From contig CAVZAA010000005.1 of NCBI GenBank assembly GCA_963773105.1, positions 248,001 through 312,000 of the forward strand: DNA of 64,000 nt, in the 5' to 3' direction. This document shows, in pieces, positions 1 through 8,128 of this stretch. The notes below the pieces were generated by a model. It was given only the letters and a program-made list of their open reading frames with translations. It did no database searches and had not been told where the DNA came from. Both the position numbers and the translations under genes were made by a program. The DNA is from Trebonia sp963773105. Lineage in GTDB: Bacteria; Actinomycetota; Actinomycetes; Streptosporangiales; Streptosporangiaceae. How positions within the stretch are numbered: the first letter of the stretch is position 1; each line of letters begins with the position of its first letter.

Positions 1-1
1 G

Positions 2-298
2 TGGGATCCCGCCGCCGACGCCTCCGTCTCCCCCGACACCGACGCGGTCACGGTGGCCGGGCACCGGGTCGCGCGCGGCAGCCTGGTCACGCTCCGGCCG
101 GGGATCCGGCGCAGCGACGCGCAGGACATGTTCCTCGACGGGCGGCGCGCCCGGGTCGAGGCGGTGCTGCTCGACGTGGACGACACCGCCTACCTGGCCG
201 TGTCGCTGACCGATGACCCGGACCAGGATCTGCGCGTCGCGCACGGCCGTTTCCTCTACTTCGCGCCGGACGAGGTAGAGCCGTGCGACGCGCCATGA
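2..298 (+). CDS. C-terminal part of a hydrogenase-operon accessory protein (partial)
   Basis: The gene runs in from outside the window; about 98 C-terminal codons are visible, ending at TGA 296-298. The visible part reads as a compact beta-rich domain (VTVAGHRVARGSLVTLRPG, then LDGRRARVEAVLLDVDD) and ends in FLYFAPDEVEP. Its stop overlaps the next start as ATGA, so it is translationally coupled to the maturation protease. I do not recognise the family. The context (protease, HypA, HypC downstream) suggests an accessory protein of an actinobacterial [NiFe]-hydrogenase operon; that role is inference. Confidence 0.7.
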   Translation, partial: WDPAADASVSPDTDAVTVAGHRVARGSLVTLRPGIRRSDAQDMFLDGRRARVEAVLLDVDDTAYLAVSLTDDPDQDLRVAHGRFLYFAPDEVEPCDAP

Positions 299-897
299 CC
301 GAGCAGGACACCCGGGCGGGTCAGCCCGCCAAGGCGGGGCGGACCCTGGTGGCGGGCGTGGGCAACGTGTTCCAGCGCGATGACGCCTTCGGCGTCGAGG
401 TGGTCCGGCTGCTCGCGGACCGGCCGGCCGCGCCCGGCGTGCAGATCCGCGACTTCGGCATCAGGGGCGTGCACCTGGCCTACGACCTGCTCGACGGCTG
501 CGATCTGTTCGTGCTGGTGGACGCCGCCGCCCGCGGCGCCGAACCGGGGACGGTCACGGTGCTCGAGGTCGAGCCGCGAACGGCGCCCGCCGCGGGCCGG
601 GATCCGCTGGCGGCGCCCGTTATCGACGCGCACAGCCTGGCCCCTGACGACATCTTCGCGCTGCTGGCCTCGCTCGGCGGCCGACCCGGGCGGAGCCTGG
701 TGGTGGCGTGCGAGCCCGCAGACACCGGGGCGGGAATGGGACTGTCAGAACCGGTGCAGGCGGCCCTGCCGTACGCGGTCCGTGCGGTGGAGGACATACT
801 GCGCGAACACCGAACAGAGGGAAAAGGAGACCCACGAGATGATCGGCAAGCTGGTCAAGGCGGTCGTGATAGCCGCGGTAATAGCGATGGTGATTGA
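295..897 (+). CDS. Hydrogenase maturation protease (peptidase M52, HyaD/HoxW type)
   Basis: A protein of about 200 aa. These endopeptidases clip the C-terminal tail of the [NiFe]-hydrogenase large subunit after nickel insertion. The N-terminal family signature is visible as GVGNVFQRDDAFGVEVV, including the acidic residue that contacts nickel in this family, followed by DFGIRGVHLAYDLLDGCD and the strand LVDAAARG. I chose ATG 295, which overlaps the previous stop; a GTG at 283 is also possible. The last 20 or so residues are Gly/Arg/Asp-rich and overlap a micro-protein gene in another frame, so the tail is probably not part of the fold. HypA and HypC lie just downstream. Confidence 0.88.
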   Translation: MTEQDTRAGQPAKAGRTLVAGVGNVFQRDDAFGVEVVRLLADRPAAPGVQIRDFGIRGVHLAYDLLDGCDLFVLVDAAARGAEPGTVTVLEVEPRTAPAAGRDPLAAPVIDAHSLAPDDIFALLASLGGRPGRSLVVACEPADTGAGMGLSEPVQAALPYAVRAVEDILREHRTEGKGDPRDDRQAGQGGRDSRGNSDGD

Positions 898-943
898 TTC
901 GATACCGGACATCAAGCGCTATCTGGAAATCCGGGAAATGTAA
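839..943 (+). CDS. 34-aa membrane micro-protein, DUF6893-like, of hydrogenase operons
   Basis: A short frame begins at ATG 839 behind a strong Shine-Dalgarno (AAAAGGAGA, about 7 bases upstream) and ends at TAA 943. The product has one hydrophobic helix (VKAVVIAAVIAMVIDSIP) followed by a charged tail (DIKRYLEIREM). It overlaps the last 59 bases of the protease gene in a different frame. Small proteins of this form (DUF6893 as I recall the family) occur in actinobacterial hydrogenase clusters, and the operon position supports that. Function unknown; a membrane anchor or small subunit is inference. Confidence 0.75.
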   Translation: MIGKLVKAVVIAAVIAMVIDSIPDIKRYLEIREM

Positions 944-963
944 GACCCCGGCCAGGAAGGGAT

Positions 964-1248
964 GTGACGAGCGTGGAGACGGTCATTGGATTCGCCTTCG
1001 GCTACTGGGTGGGCACGCGCCAGGGGCGGGAGGGCATGCAGAAGGCCCTCGACTCGGCCAGGGAGATATGGGCGTCCCCCGAGACCCGTCGGCTGGCGGC
1101 CGAGGGCCTGTCCGCCCTGGAGTCGGTGGCCGGCCCGGCCAGGGGCATGCTGGGCAGGCACTCCAGCCGCAAGTCGACGATCATCGGCATCGTCGTGGAC
1201 GAGCTCCTCGAGCGCCGCAGCGGTCGCCGCGCCGCGAGCGCCGCGTGA
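964..1248 (+). CDS. Small hypothetical protein in the hydrogenase operon
   Basis: A 94-aa protein starting at GTG 964 with AGGAAGGG just upstream. It opens with a short glycine-rich apolar stretch (TVIGFAFGYWVGTRQGREG), resembling YtxH-like proteins, followed by an amphipathic helical region and a basic C-terminus (SSRKSTIIGIVVDELLERR). It sits between the micro-protein and hypA with spacings of 20 and 15 bases, so it belongs to the same transcript. No catalytic motif is visible. A membrane-associated helper for the hydrogenase is a guess from context only. Confidence 0.75.
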   Translation: MTSVETVIGFAFGYWVGTRQGREGMQKALDSAREIWASPETRRLAAEGLSALESVAGPARGMLGRHSSRKSTIIGIVVDELLERRSGRRAASAA

Positions 1249-1263
1249 GGACGCAGTCGCGGC

Positions 1264-1623
1264 ATGCATGAGTACGGCGTCTGCGAGGGCGTGCTCGACG
1301 CCGTCCGCGCCCGCGCCCGCGGCCGCCGGGTGGCCGCGATCCGGGTGCGGTTCGGGGTATGGCACGCCGTCGACGCGGAGTCCCTGTCGCAGGCGTTCGA
1401 GAGCGTCGCGGCGGGCACCGAGGCGGCCGACGCCGCCATCGAGCTCGTCACGGTGCCCGCTCAGCTCACCTGCCGCGCCTGCGGGTCGAGCTCGGACAGC
1501 ACCGACCTGGTCGCCGTGTGCCCGCGCTGCGCGAACACCGACGTCGAGCTGGCGGGCGGCGACGAGATGATCCTCGAGTCAGTCACGTACCTGCCAGACC
1601 CAGCCGCCAGCGACGCAACCTGA
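1264..1623 (+). CDS. hypA: HypA hydrogenase nickel-incorporation protein
   Basis: A 119-aa protein, normal length for HypA, a nickel metallochaperone that works with HypB to insert nickel into the hydrogenase large subunit. The N-terminus MHEYGV keeps His2, the nickel ligand of the family, and the acidic residue after it. The zinc-binding part shows two CxxC pairs (CRAC near residue 70 and CPRC near 89). Downstream, hypC starts 9 bases after the stop. No hypB is visible in the window. GTG or TTG alternatives are not needed because the MHE start is the family start. Confidence 0.93.
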   Translation: MHEYGVCEGVLDAVRARARGRRVAAIRVRFGVWHAVDAESLSQAFESVAAGTEAADAAIELVTVPAQLTCRACGSSSDSTDLVAVCPRCANTDVELAGGDEMILESVTYLPDPAASDAT

Positions 1624-1632
1624 GGGGACGAC

Positions 1633-1881
1633 ATGTGCCTGGGAATCCCGGCTCGGCTGGTGGACGGCGACGCGGGCCACCCCGACCTGGCCATCGCGGA
1701 AGTCGGCGGCGTGCCCCGCCCTGTCAACCTGGGCCTGCTCGAGCAGCGGCCGGTACCAGGCGACTGGGTCCTCGTGCACATGGGCTTCGCCCTGCAGGCC
1801 ATGACCGAGGCCGAGGCGGCGGCCGCGCTCGCCGCCCTCAGCGCCGAGCGCGACGCCGAGGCGTCCACCCCGTTGAATTAA
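1633..1881 (+). CDS. hypC: HypC/HupF hydrogenase assembly chaperone
   Basis: An 82-aa protein with the family N-terminus MCLGIPARLV, in which Cys2 binds the Fe(CN)2CO precursor and the hydrogenase large subunit. The central strand VNLGLLEQRPVPGDWVLVHMGFALQ matches the OB-fold core of HypC. It starts 9 bases after hypA and appears to be the last gene of the operon: a perfect inverted repeat covers its stop codon region. Confidence 0.94.
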   Translation: MCLGIPARLVDGDAGHPDLAIAEVGGVPRPVNLGLLEQRPVPGDWVLVHMGFALQAMTEAEAAAALAALSAERDAEASTPLN

Positions 1882-1927
1882 ATCCATGGCGTTTGCGGGA
1901 CTATTGCACCGGAAACGCCATGGATTT
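1880..1927 (+). terminator. Strong hairpin after hypC
   Basis: AAATCCATGGCGTTT (1880-1894) and its exact reverse complement AAACGCCATGGATTT (1913-1927) form a perfect 15-bp stem with an 18-base loop. It begins at the hypC stop codon. There is no U-tract, so it may be a rho-dependent or RNA-stabilising structure rather than a classical intrinsic terminator. Confidence 0.7.
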
Positions 1928-2218
1928 CGAATAGTTGATCTTGACGGCACTCTGCCCCTGCTAGACGTTTCCCGTGACGCGCTCAGAGGAGGGATGCGTC
2001 CGCCCCGTCCCCCGGGCTCGGCGACGAGCTCGCTGATTTGATCAACCGCACCGCAAAACAGCGCCGTCCCCGACGGCAGAATCCCAGGTAGTACAGCGGT
2101 CATCTGGTCCGGAGCCGAAGGTCTCCTAACAGACTCCAAGCGACTTGCACCGGTACGGCGGGCGATCGCGGGCTTACGATGGAGGTGAGGGGCCCGGTGC
2201 GGGAGAAGGTGCCGTCGG
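1928..2218. other. Intergenic stretch with no gene
   Basis: About 290 bases between the hypC hairpin and the DUF4118 gene. I see no frame with coding character on either strand. GGGAGAAGG about 10 bases before 2219 serves as the ribosome-binding site for the next gene. No clear promoter or repeat was found. Confidence 0.5.
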
Positions 2219-2959
2219 ATGACCCGTTATTTGACTAGGGACCGGGTGGCGATCGCGGCTGCTGTGGCGGTTCCGCTGGCGGGGGCGGCGATCCTGCTGC
2301 CGTGGCGGTCGAGCTGGCCCAACACGAACGTGGCGCTGCTGCTAGTGGTGACCGTGGTCGCGGTGGCGGTCAGCGGCAATCGGGTCGCGGGCGCGCTGGC
2401 GGCGCTGTCGGCCGCGGTCTGGTTCGACTTCTTCTTCACCGTGCCCTACGACCGGTTCTCGATCGCGCACTCGTCCGACGTCACGACGTTCGTGCTGCTG
2501 CTCGCGGTGGGCGTCACCGTGTCGCAGCTGGCCGCCCGGGCCAGGCACCTCAAGGCCGTCACGGTCGAAGACGCCGGGTACCTGGCGCGGATCTTGGACA
2601 GTGCCGCGATGACCCAGACCGCGGGATCCCCGGACGCCGTCGTCCAGCACGTCCGGAGGGAGCTGACCGGCCTGCTCGACCTCCGCGACTGCCAGTTCGA
2701 GTACGGGATGCTGATCGGCCACCCGGCGCGGCTCGAGCCGGACGGTTCGGTGCTGACCAGGCACGGTCATTACCCCGTGGACGAGGCGGGCCTGCCGAAT
2801 GACGTGATCGAGCTGCGGACGTTCAGCAACGGACAGTACTGCGGCCGGTTCATGATGTGGCCCAACCCTGGCGCCCGCCCCTCGCTGCGGGCCCGGCTGG
2901 TGGCGGTGACGCTCGCCGACCTGGCCGGCCACTCCGCGGCGTGGTCACCCTCGAGCTGA
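2219..2959 (+). CDS. DUF4118 (KdpD-type) membrane sensor-like protein without a kinase domain
   Basis: A 246-aa protein. Residues about 10-105 hold four closely spaced membrane helices (AIAAAVAVPLAGAAILL, VALLLVVTVVAVAVSG, VAGALAALSAAVWFDFFFTVP, VTTFVLLLAVGVTVSQLAA), with the FDFFFTVPY motif typical of the KdpD/DUF4118 membrane module. A soluble C-terminal part follows and resembles a degenerate GAF domain, but no histidine-kinase H-box or ATP site is present. It is therefore a sensor half only, possibly partnering a separate kinase. A MarR remnant begins at its stop codon. Confidence 0.8.
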   Translation: MTRYLTRDRVAIAAAVAVPLAGAAILLPWRSSWPNTNVALLLVVTVVAVAVSGNRVAGALAALSAAVWFDFFFTVPYDRFSIAHSSDVTTFVLLLAVGVTVSQLAARARHLKAVTVEDAGYLARILDSAAMTQTAGSPDAVVQHVRRELTGLLDLRDCQFEYGMLIGHPARLEPDGSVLTRHGHYPVDEAGLPNDVIELRTFSNGQYCGRFMMWPNPGARPSLRARLVAVTLADLAGHSAAWSPSS

Positions 2960-3141
2960 CCGCCAGCGGCCGCGACCTGGTCGCGACCGCCGACGCATGG
3001 CGGTGGCGCGGAGTTCACCCGGATCATGACCAGGCTCGCGCCCCCGGAGCGGGCCGCGGTGACCGCCGCGCGCTCACACTGCTGGTCGACGCGGCGGGCG
3101 ACGACTACGGGATCGGGGCCCTCCGCCCGGTGCCGCTGTAA
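2938..3141 (+). pseudogene. Remnant of a MarR-family regulator (C-terminal part, frame-disrupted)
   Basis: The text of a MarR C-terminus can be read only by changing frame. Frame 1 gives TLELTASGRDLVATADAWRW, frame 2 from base 3011 gives EFTRIMTRLAPPERAAVTAA, and frame 1 again gives LTLLVDAAGDDYGIG, ending at TAA 3139-3141. The winged-helix half is missing, replaced upstream by the DUF4118 gene. This is a truncated and frameshifted remnant; the pair of compensating shifts could also be sequencing errors in a gene already truncated at its 5' end. Confidence 0.65.
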
Positions 3142-3204
3142 CACGGGCCGTCAGCCCTCAACCGCCAGGCGCCCGCCGACGCGGCGGGGACTACGCTGAA
3201 CGTG

Positions 3205-4203
3205 ATGACTAGCGCACAAGCATCGATGAACGCGGACGTGGCGACAGCCGGGGAACGCGGGGTTATCCACACCGAGGACCTGACCAAGGTCTACCCGGGC
3301 ACCGACTTCACCGCGGTCGACCAGCTCAACCTCGACGTCCACGCGGGCGAGATCTTCGGCCTGCTCGGGCCCAACGGGGCAGGCAAGACGACCACCGCCG
3401 GCATGCTGACCACCCGGGTGGTCCCGACGTCGGGTAAGGCGTTCCTGGCCGGGGTTGACGTCGGCGCTCAGCCCGCCCTGGCGAAACAGCTGAGCGGCAT
3501 CGTCTCGCAGCAGAACACGCTGGACCGGCAGCTCACCGTGTGGGAAAACCTCTACTTCCACGGCCGGCTGTTCGGCATCGGGGCGAAGGAGTCCAGGCAG
3601 ACGGCCGACGACCTGCTCGCCCGGTTCCAGCTCACCAAGTGGGCCAAGGCGTCGGTGTACGCGCTGTCGGGCGGCATGGCGCAGCGGCTCATGGTGGCGC
3701 GGGCGATCTTCCACCGGCCCTCGGTGCTGTTCCTGGACGAGCCCACGGCAGGCCTTGACCCGCAGAGCCGGCTGGCGCTGTGGGATCTCCTGCACGAGCT
3801 GCACAACGACGGCCAGACCATCCTGCTCACCACGCACTACATGGAAGAGGCGGACCAGCTCTGCGACCGGGTCGCGATCATGGACCACGGCCGGGTGCTG
3901 GCCCTGGACACCCCCGCGAACCTCAAGCGGTCGATCGGGGCCGACACCATCGTCTCCGTGCGGACGACCGGCGACCTCGACAAGCTCGGCGAGCTGCTGG
4001 CCAAGGACGTGGCCGGCGTCGCCAGAACCCGCGCGGCCGACGGCAGGCTCGAACTGCACGTGCAGGGCATCGACCGGCTAGTACCGCGCATCGTGCTGGC
4101 GGCCGAGCGCGGCGGCTTCGACCTGCTCGACGTGTCGGTGGCCGAGCCCAGCCTGGAGACCGTCTTCATCAACCTGACCGGAAGGGAGCTACGGGAAGAA
4201 TGA
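3205..4203 (+). CDS. ABC transporter ATP-binding protein, DrrA type
   Basis: A 332-aa ATPase of the daunorubicin-resistance (DrrA/CcmA) class, powering a drug or lipid exporter with the permease encoded next. Walker A is GPNGAGKTT (about residue 54), the Q-loop region is IVSQQNTLDRQLTVWENL, the signature is LSGGMAQRL, Walker B is VLFLDEPTAGLDP, and the switch histidine is in TTHYMEEADQL. The C-terminal 90 residues form the extra domain common in DrrA proteins. A GTG at 3202 is an alternative start; no Shine-Dalgarno is evident, so translation may be leaderless. The stop overlaps the permease start as ATGA. Confidence 0.93.
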   Translation: MTSAQASMNADVATAGERGVIHTEDLTKVYPGTDFTAVDQLNLDVHAGEIFGLLGPNGAGKTTTAGMLTTRVVPTSGKAFLAGVDVGAQPALAKQLSGIVSQQNTLDRQLTVWENLYFHGRLFGIGAKESRQTADDLLARFQLTKWAKASVYALSGGMAQRLMVARAIFHRPSVLFLDEPTAGLDPQSRLALWDLLHELHNDGQTILLTTHYMEEADQLCDRVAIMDHGRVLALDTPANLKRSIGADTIVSVRTTGDLDKLGELLAKDVAGVARTRAADGRLELHVQGIDRLVPRIVLAAERGGFDLLDVSVAEPSLETVFINLTGRELREE

Positions 4204-5099
4204 CGACCTCGGCAACCTCGCAGCCCACGCAGGCGCAGCTCCCGCCGCGGCGGATCGGCGGCGGCCCCACCCGCTCGGTGGCCGCGGCGAGCTGGACCGC
4301 GCTCGGCGCGCTGCTGCTGCGCGACCTGGTGGTGCTGCGCAAGCACCTGCCGGAGTTCGTGCTGCGGACGATCATCCAGCCGTTCCTGCTCTGCTTCGTC
4401 TTCCTCTACGTCTTCCCCAAGATCGGCCAGGGGGTCGGCGCCGGCCACGGCACCGCCTCGGAGTCGGACTTCGCGACCATCCTGGTGCCCGGCGTGGTGG
4501 GGATCTCGATCATGTTCCAGGGCGTGCAGTCGATCGCGCTCGCGATGGCGCAGGAGTTCGGCTTCACCAGGGAGATCGAGGACCGGGTGCAGGCGCCCTG
4601 CCCGATCTGGCTGGTCGCCATCGCCAAGGTGCTGTCGGGCGCGGTGCAGGGCTTGATCTCGGCCGCCATCGTGCTGCCGATCGCCTCGGTCGTGCACGCC
4701 GCCGGGGTGACCGCCCACATCTCGCTGCACTGGCTGATCATCCTCACGCTGGTCCCGCTGGCCTGCATCGCGATGGCCGGCCTGGGCCTGGTACTCGGCA
4801 CCAGCTTCGAGCCGAGGAACATCGGCCTCATGTTCGGCTTCATCATCCTGCCGATCACGTTCCTCGGCGGCACCTACTACTCGTGGACCAAGCTGTCCCC
4901 GGTGACCGTGGGCGGCTGGCACTGGCTGCAGACGATCGTGCTGATCAACCCGCTGATCTACGTGAACGAGGGGATGCGGGCGGCGTTCACGAACGCGCCG
5001 CACATGCAGCTCTACGTGATCTACCCGGTGGTGATCGGCTTCGCCGTCCTCTTCCTGACGATCGGACTGCGCAACTTCAAGCGTCGCGTGCTCTCCTGA
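4200..5099 (+). CDS. ABC-2 type permease, DrrB type
   Basis: A 299-aa integral membrane protein coupled by ATGA overlap to the ATPase gene. It has a cytoplasmic N-terminus of about 45 residues and then six hydrophobic segments, with the ABC-2 signature region GFTREIEDRVQAPCPIWLVAIAKVLSG and a late motif ILPITFLGGTYYSW. Together with the upstream ATPase it forms a complete exporter of the DrrAB family. The substrate cannot be told from sequence. A 7-bp inverted repeat follows the stop. Confidence 0.92.
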   Translation: MTTSATSQPTQAQLPPRRIGGGPTRSVAAASWTALGALLLRDLVVLRKHLPEFVLRTIIQPFLLCFVFLYVFPKIGQGVGAGHGTASESDFATILVPGVVGISIMFQGVQSIALAMAQEFGFTREIEDRVQAPCPIWLVAIAKVLSGAVQGLISAAIVLPIASVVHAAGVTAHISLHWLIILTLVPLACIAMAGLGLVLGTSFEPRNIGLMFGFIILPITFLGGTYYSWTKLSPVTVGGWHWLQTIVLINPLIYVNEGMRAAFTNAPHMQLYVIYPVVIGFAVLFLTIGLRNFKRRVLS

Positions 5100-5103
5100 C
5101 GCC

Positions 5104-5124
5104 GGTACAAGTTCGAGTTGTACC
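5104..5124. promoter_or_regulatory. Inverted repeat between ABC permease and TDT transporter
   Basis: GGTACAA and TTGTACC form perfect 7-bp arms around a 7-base centre, 34 bases before the next gene. The short, operator-like geometry suggests a regulator site for the downstream transporter. A weak terminator for the ABC operon is the alternative. Confidence 0.4.
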
Positions 5125-5157
5125 CTTCCAGGGCCGTGCCTGCTTCCGAGGACGGCC

Positions 5158-6363
5158 GTGCACGGCGAGCCTGGAGGCATGACCACCGACCTGCTGCCCG
5201 GCACCGGGCAAGAGACGCACACGACGCAAGCGACGGCGGCGCCCGGCCGTCGGCTGCCATTCGGGATACTGGGGGAGCTGGAACGGCCCGGGCAGGTCTT
5301 CCGCGACCTCGGGCCGAACTGGTTCGCCTCCGTCATGGGCACCGGCATCGTCGCCAACGCCGCCGCCACGCTGCCCTTCCGGGTGCCCGGACTGCACATG
5401 TTCGCGCTGACGGTCTGGGCGCTGGCGGCGGCCTGGCTGGTGGCGCTGGCGGCCGGGTGGGGGGTGCACTGGGCCAAGTACCCGGAACGGGCCAAGGCGC
5501 ACGCGTGCAACCCGGTCATGGCGCAGTTCTGGGGGGCGCCGGCGATGGCGCTGCTCACCGTCGGGACCGGGACGCTGCTGCTCGGCCGGGACTGGATGGG
5601 GCTGACCGCGGCGGTCGACGCCGACTGGGTGCTGTGGGGCCTCGGGACGGCGCTCGGGCTGGTGACCGCCTGCTGGATCCCTTACCTGATGATGACCCGC
5701 CACATGATCAAGCCCGACGACGTCTTCGGCGGCTGGCTGATGCCGGTCGTGCCGCCGATGGTGTCGGCCGCCGCCGGGGCGCTGCTGGTGCCGTACGCCG
5801 CCGCCGGGCAGGTGAGGCTGACGCTGCTGCTCGGCTGCTACGCGATGTTCGGGATCTCACTGTTCGCGTCGGTCATCATCATCACGCTGCTGTGGGGACG
5901 CCTGACCATGCAGAAGGCGCTGCCCGCGATGCTGGTGCCAACCTCGTGGATCGTGCTGGGGCCGCTCGGCCAGTCGGTCACCGCCGCGGGCGGCCTCGGC
6001 AAGGTCGCCCCGCTGACCCTGCACGCTCCCTACGCGGCCGGGACGGGCGTGTTCGCGCTGCTGTACGGCGTCCCCACCTGGGGGTTCGCGATGGCCTGGC
6101 TGGTCATCGCGGCGTCGCTGACGGTGCACGCGGCCCGCAAGGGGCTGCCGTTCGCGCTGACCTGGTGGAGCTTCACGTTCCCGGTCGGCACGGTCGTGAC
6201 CGGCACGATCGCGCTGGCCGAGCGGACCGGCTCGGATGTGCTGCGCTACGCCTCCGCCGCCTTGTTCGTGCTGCTGCTGGCGGCGTGGCTGATCGTCGCG
6301 GTCCGGACGATGCGCGACGGTGCTCGCGGGCGGCTGTTCCTGCCGCCGCGCGCGCTTTCCTGA
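5158..6363 (+). CDS. TDT-family transporter (TehA/Mae1-like, voltage-dependent anion channel family)
   Basis: A 401-aa membrane protein with about ten hydrophobic helices. The first helix motif GPNWFASVMGTGIVANAA is characteristic of tellurite-resistance/dicarboxylate transporters (TDT family: TehA, Mae1, SLAC1-like). Later features TWWSFTFPVGTVVTGT and ALFVLLLAAWLIVAVRTMR match the final helices. The start is GTG 5158, with GAGGA 5 bases before; ATG 5179 is an alternative but its purine box is only one base away. The substrate may be malate, sulfite or another anion. Confidence 0.85.
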   Translation: MHGEPGGMTTDLLPGTGQETHTTQATAAPGRRLPFGILGELERPGQVFRDLGPNWFASVMGTGIVANAAATLPFRVPGLHMFALTVWALAAAWLVALAAGWGVHWAKYPERAKAHACNPVMAQFWGAPAMALLTVGTGTLLLGRDWMGLTAAVDADWVLWGLGTALGLVTACWIPYLMMTRHMIKPDDVFGGWLMPVVPPMVSAAAGALLVPYAAAGQVRLTLLLGCYAMFGISLFASVIIITLLWGRLTMQKALPAMLVPTSWIVLGPLGQSVTAAGGLGKVAPLTLHAPYAAGTGVFALLYGVPTWGFAMAWLVIAASLTVHAARKGLPFALTWWSFTFPVGTVVTGTIALAERTGSDVLRYASAALFVLLLAAWLIVAVRTMRDGARGRLFLPPRALS

Positions 6364-6417
6364 CAGGCCGGACCAGGCACCTCCGAGCGAGGCGTCGCGT
6401 GCGGCGCGGGTCCTCAC

Positions 6418-7765
6418 TCACCGGCCCTGCTTGCCCGTCTGGCGGGCGGCGTACAGGGCGAGCAGGGCATCGTAACGGACGGTGATGTCGGCTTGGTCGG
6501 CCTGCTCGGCCACGGTGCGCTGGTTGACCCGCTGGATCATCGCCGCCTGGTCGAGCAGGACCTGCGTCCGGCCGGGCGGCGCCACGGCCATGATCGTGGA
6601 GAGCGCGTCCAGCTGCCTTATGAGCACGGCGGGCATGCCGCCGGACGCCTGGCGGATCTTCTCGAACGACCGTGCCACCAGCCGCTCATAGCTGACGGGC
6701 GCGGCGACGAGGCGTATCTGGCCGCTGCGGTCGCGGTGATATACCTGCGGGTGCCAGTCAACGGCGATCCTGGAGAGGCTGTCGCCGAGCCAGTCGATAC
6801 AGGTCATCGCCGTGAACGTGTCGTTCACGGCCGGAGAGAGGGCACGGATCGCGATCTCCACCAGCTGGTCGATGCCGAACGCGATGTCCTGGGTCAGCGT
6901 CCGCAGCGGACCGGTGATGTGCACGCGCTCCAGCCGGTGCCGGATCTTGTCCGCCACCTCGGGCGGCCACACGGTCGCCATCGGGTGCCCTTGGGTGAGG
7001 AAGTGCCCCGGGCGGTAGTGCAGCCGGATCACGGCGTCGTACTCTGCGGCGATCGCCGTCAGCGTGGCGTTCCTGACGAATCTCAGATAGCCGCTGGTCG
7101 GAGCGGCCACGACCTCGCCGCTGCGGTCGAGTCGGGCCTGCAGGACGGCGGGCGAGGGCCCGTTGGCGAGTTCCGTTGGCTGCGAGGCGTCGGCGGTCTC
7201 GTCGTCGATCGCCTTGGTGAGCTCGCGCGCGATGGACGCGATAACTTCCGGCAGCTGGATCGCGGTGGCCGTGTGATGGATGAAGTAGATCAGAACGCCG
7301 AGGTCGAGGGCGGTTAGCGCGAGCGCCACCGTGACCGACAGGTGCGGCACGAACGTGCCGCCGATGGAGATGAGCGTCAGCATGGCGTAGAAGAACGTCG
7401 CGACAAACGTCCCCAGCGTGAGCTGGGCGCCGCGGTCCCTGATGAACGTGCGCAGCACCCGCGGCCCGAACTGCTGCGAGGCGAGCGTCAGGGTCACGAT
7501 CATCACCGAGAAGACCACTCCGACCACCGTGATGATCGCCGCCGCGAGCGCCGTCAGGATCTGCCTGGCGGCGTCGGGCGAGCCGCTGATCAGCCAAGAC
7601 GGCAGGCTGAGCTGGCTGGGCGGCGGCCTGGTCGATCGTGAGCGTCAATGCGAACAGCAGCGCCGCGGCCGCGCTCTCGACCGCCGGGATCAGCCAGAGA
7701 TTCGTGCGCAGTGTCTCGCTGCGCAACTCCGACTCGACGGCGAACCGCTGAAGACGTGTACCCAT
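6418..7765 (-). CDS. DUF2254 membrane protein, split by one frameshift
   Basis: DUF2254 proteins are predicted membrane proteins of unknown function. The first 50 residues (from ATG 7765, MGTRLQRFAVESE, first helix ALLFALTLTI) are in one frame. The rest, from SWLISGSPDAARQIL through VVGVVFSVMIVTLTLASQQFGPRVLRTF, lies in another and ends at 6418. The two halves join without loss near bases 7618-7632, a GGGCGGCGGCC run, so one base is probably missing or extra in the assembly. The corrected length of about 448 aa is normal for the family. Two further helices follow (LTLGTFVATFFYAMLTLISIG, VTVALALTALDLGVLIYFIH), then a long soluble C-terminus. Confidence 0.8.
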
Positions 7766-7844
7766 TTCCCGCCTAGCACTGGTCGTAGCGTTGCCGACCA
7801 GGCTTCCCGGCTCACCTGGGCAAAGACTATCTGAGGGGCCGGCC

Positions 7845-8093
7845 TCACCCCACGATTCGTTCCCCGATCGGCCCGAGAATGAGCATCGGGAAGTAGATGA
7901 GGCCGCCCACGATCACGATGACGCCGACGAGGAAGGCGGGAGGAGGCGGAGGTATCGAGGGTCGCCCGGGTCCGCGCGTGCGTACGGAGCCGACTCGACC
8001 AGGAACATCACCGGGACGCGGATCATCACCGCGGTCGAGCTTGACGAACGCCTGGGCGACGGCCCGGCGGCGATGGCGGGCCGAACAGGCCGG
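7845..8093 (-). pseudogene. Decayed kdp potassium-ATPase fragments (kdpB N-terminal and kdpA C-terminal scraps)
   Basis: Read on the minus strand, 8093-7981 gives KdpB N-terminal text only across three frames: AGLFGP, then AQAFVKLD, then MIRVPVMFLVES, resembling the family's KLDPR...RNPVMF region. Bases 7934-7845 then encode a KdpA-like C-terminus (FLVGVIVIVGGLIYFPMLI, ILGPIGERIVG) in one frame. The order B then A is the reverse of a normal kdpFABC operon, and most of both genes (several kb) is absent. The fragments follow kdpF and a small ORF. A 13-G run at 8111-8123 marks the junction. The KdpB assignment is less certain than KdpA. Confidence 0.5.
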
Positions 8094-8110
8094 CCGGGGT
8101 GCGGGCGGGC

Positions 8111-8123
8111 GGGGGGGGGGGGG
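8111..8123. repeat. 13-base G homopolymer
   Basis: An uninterrupted run of 13 G, preceded by GCGGGCGGGC. It lies just where kdpA should begin after the small upstream ORF. Such a run is very unusual here and may be an assembly error, a slippage site or a deletion scar. Confidence 0.8.
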
Positions 8124-8128
8124 CGACG

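Noticed and set aside
3837..5558. A 573-aa minus-strand frame across the ABC transporter genes
   Set aside because: It is antisense to a complete ATPase and permease and is rich in Arg/His/Asp without any motif.
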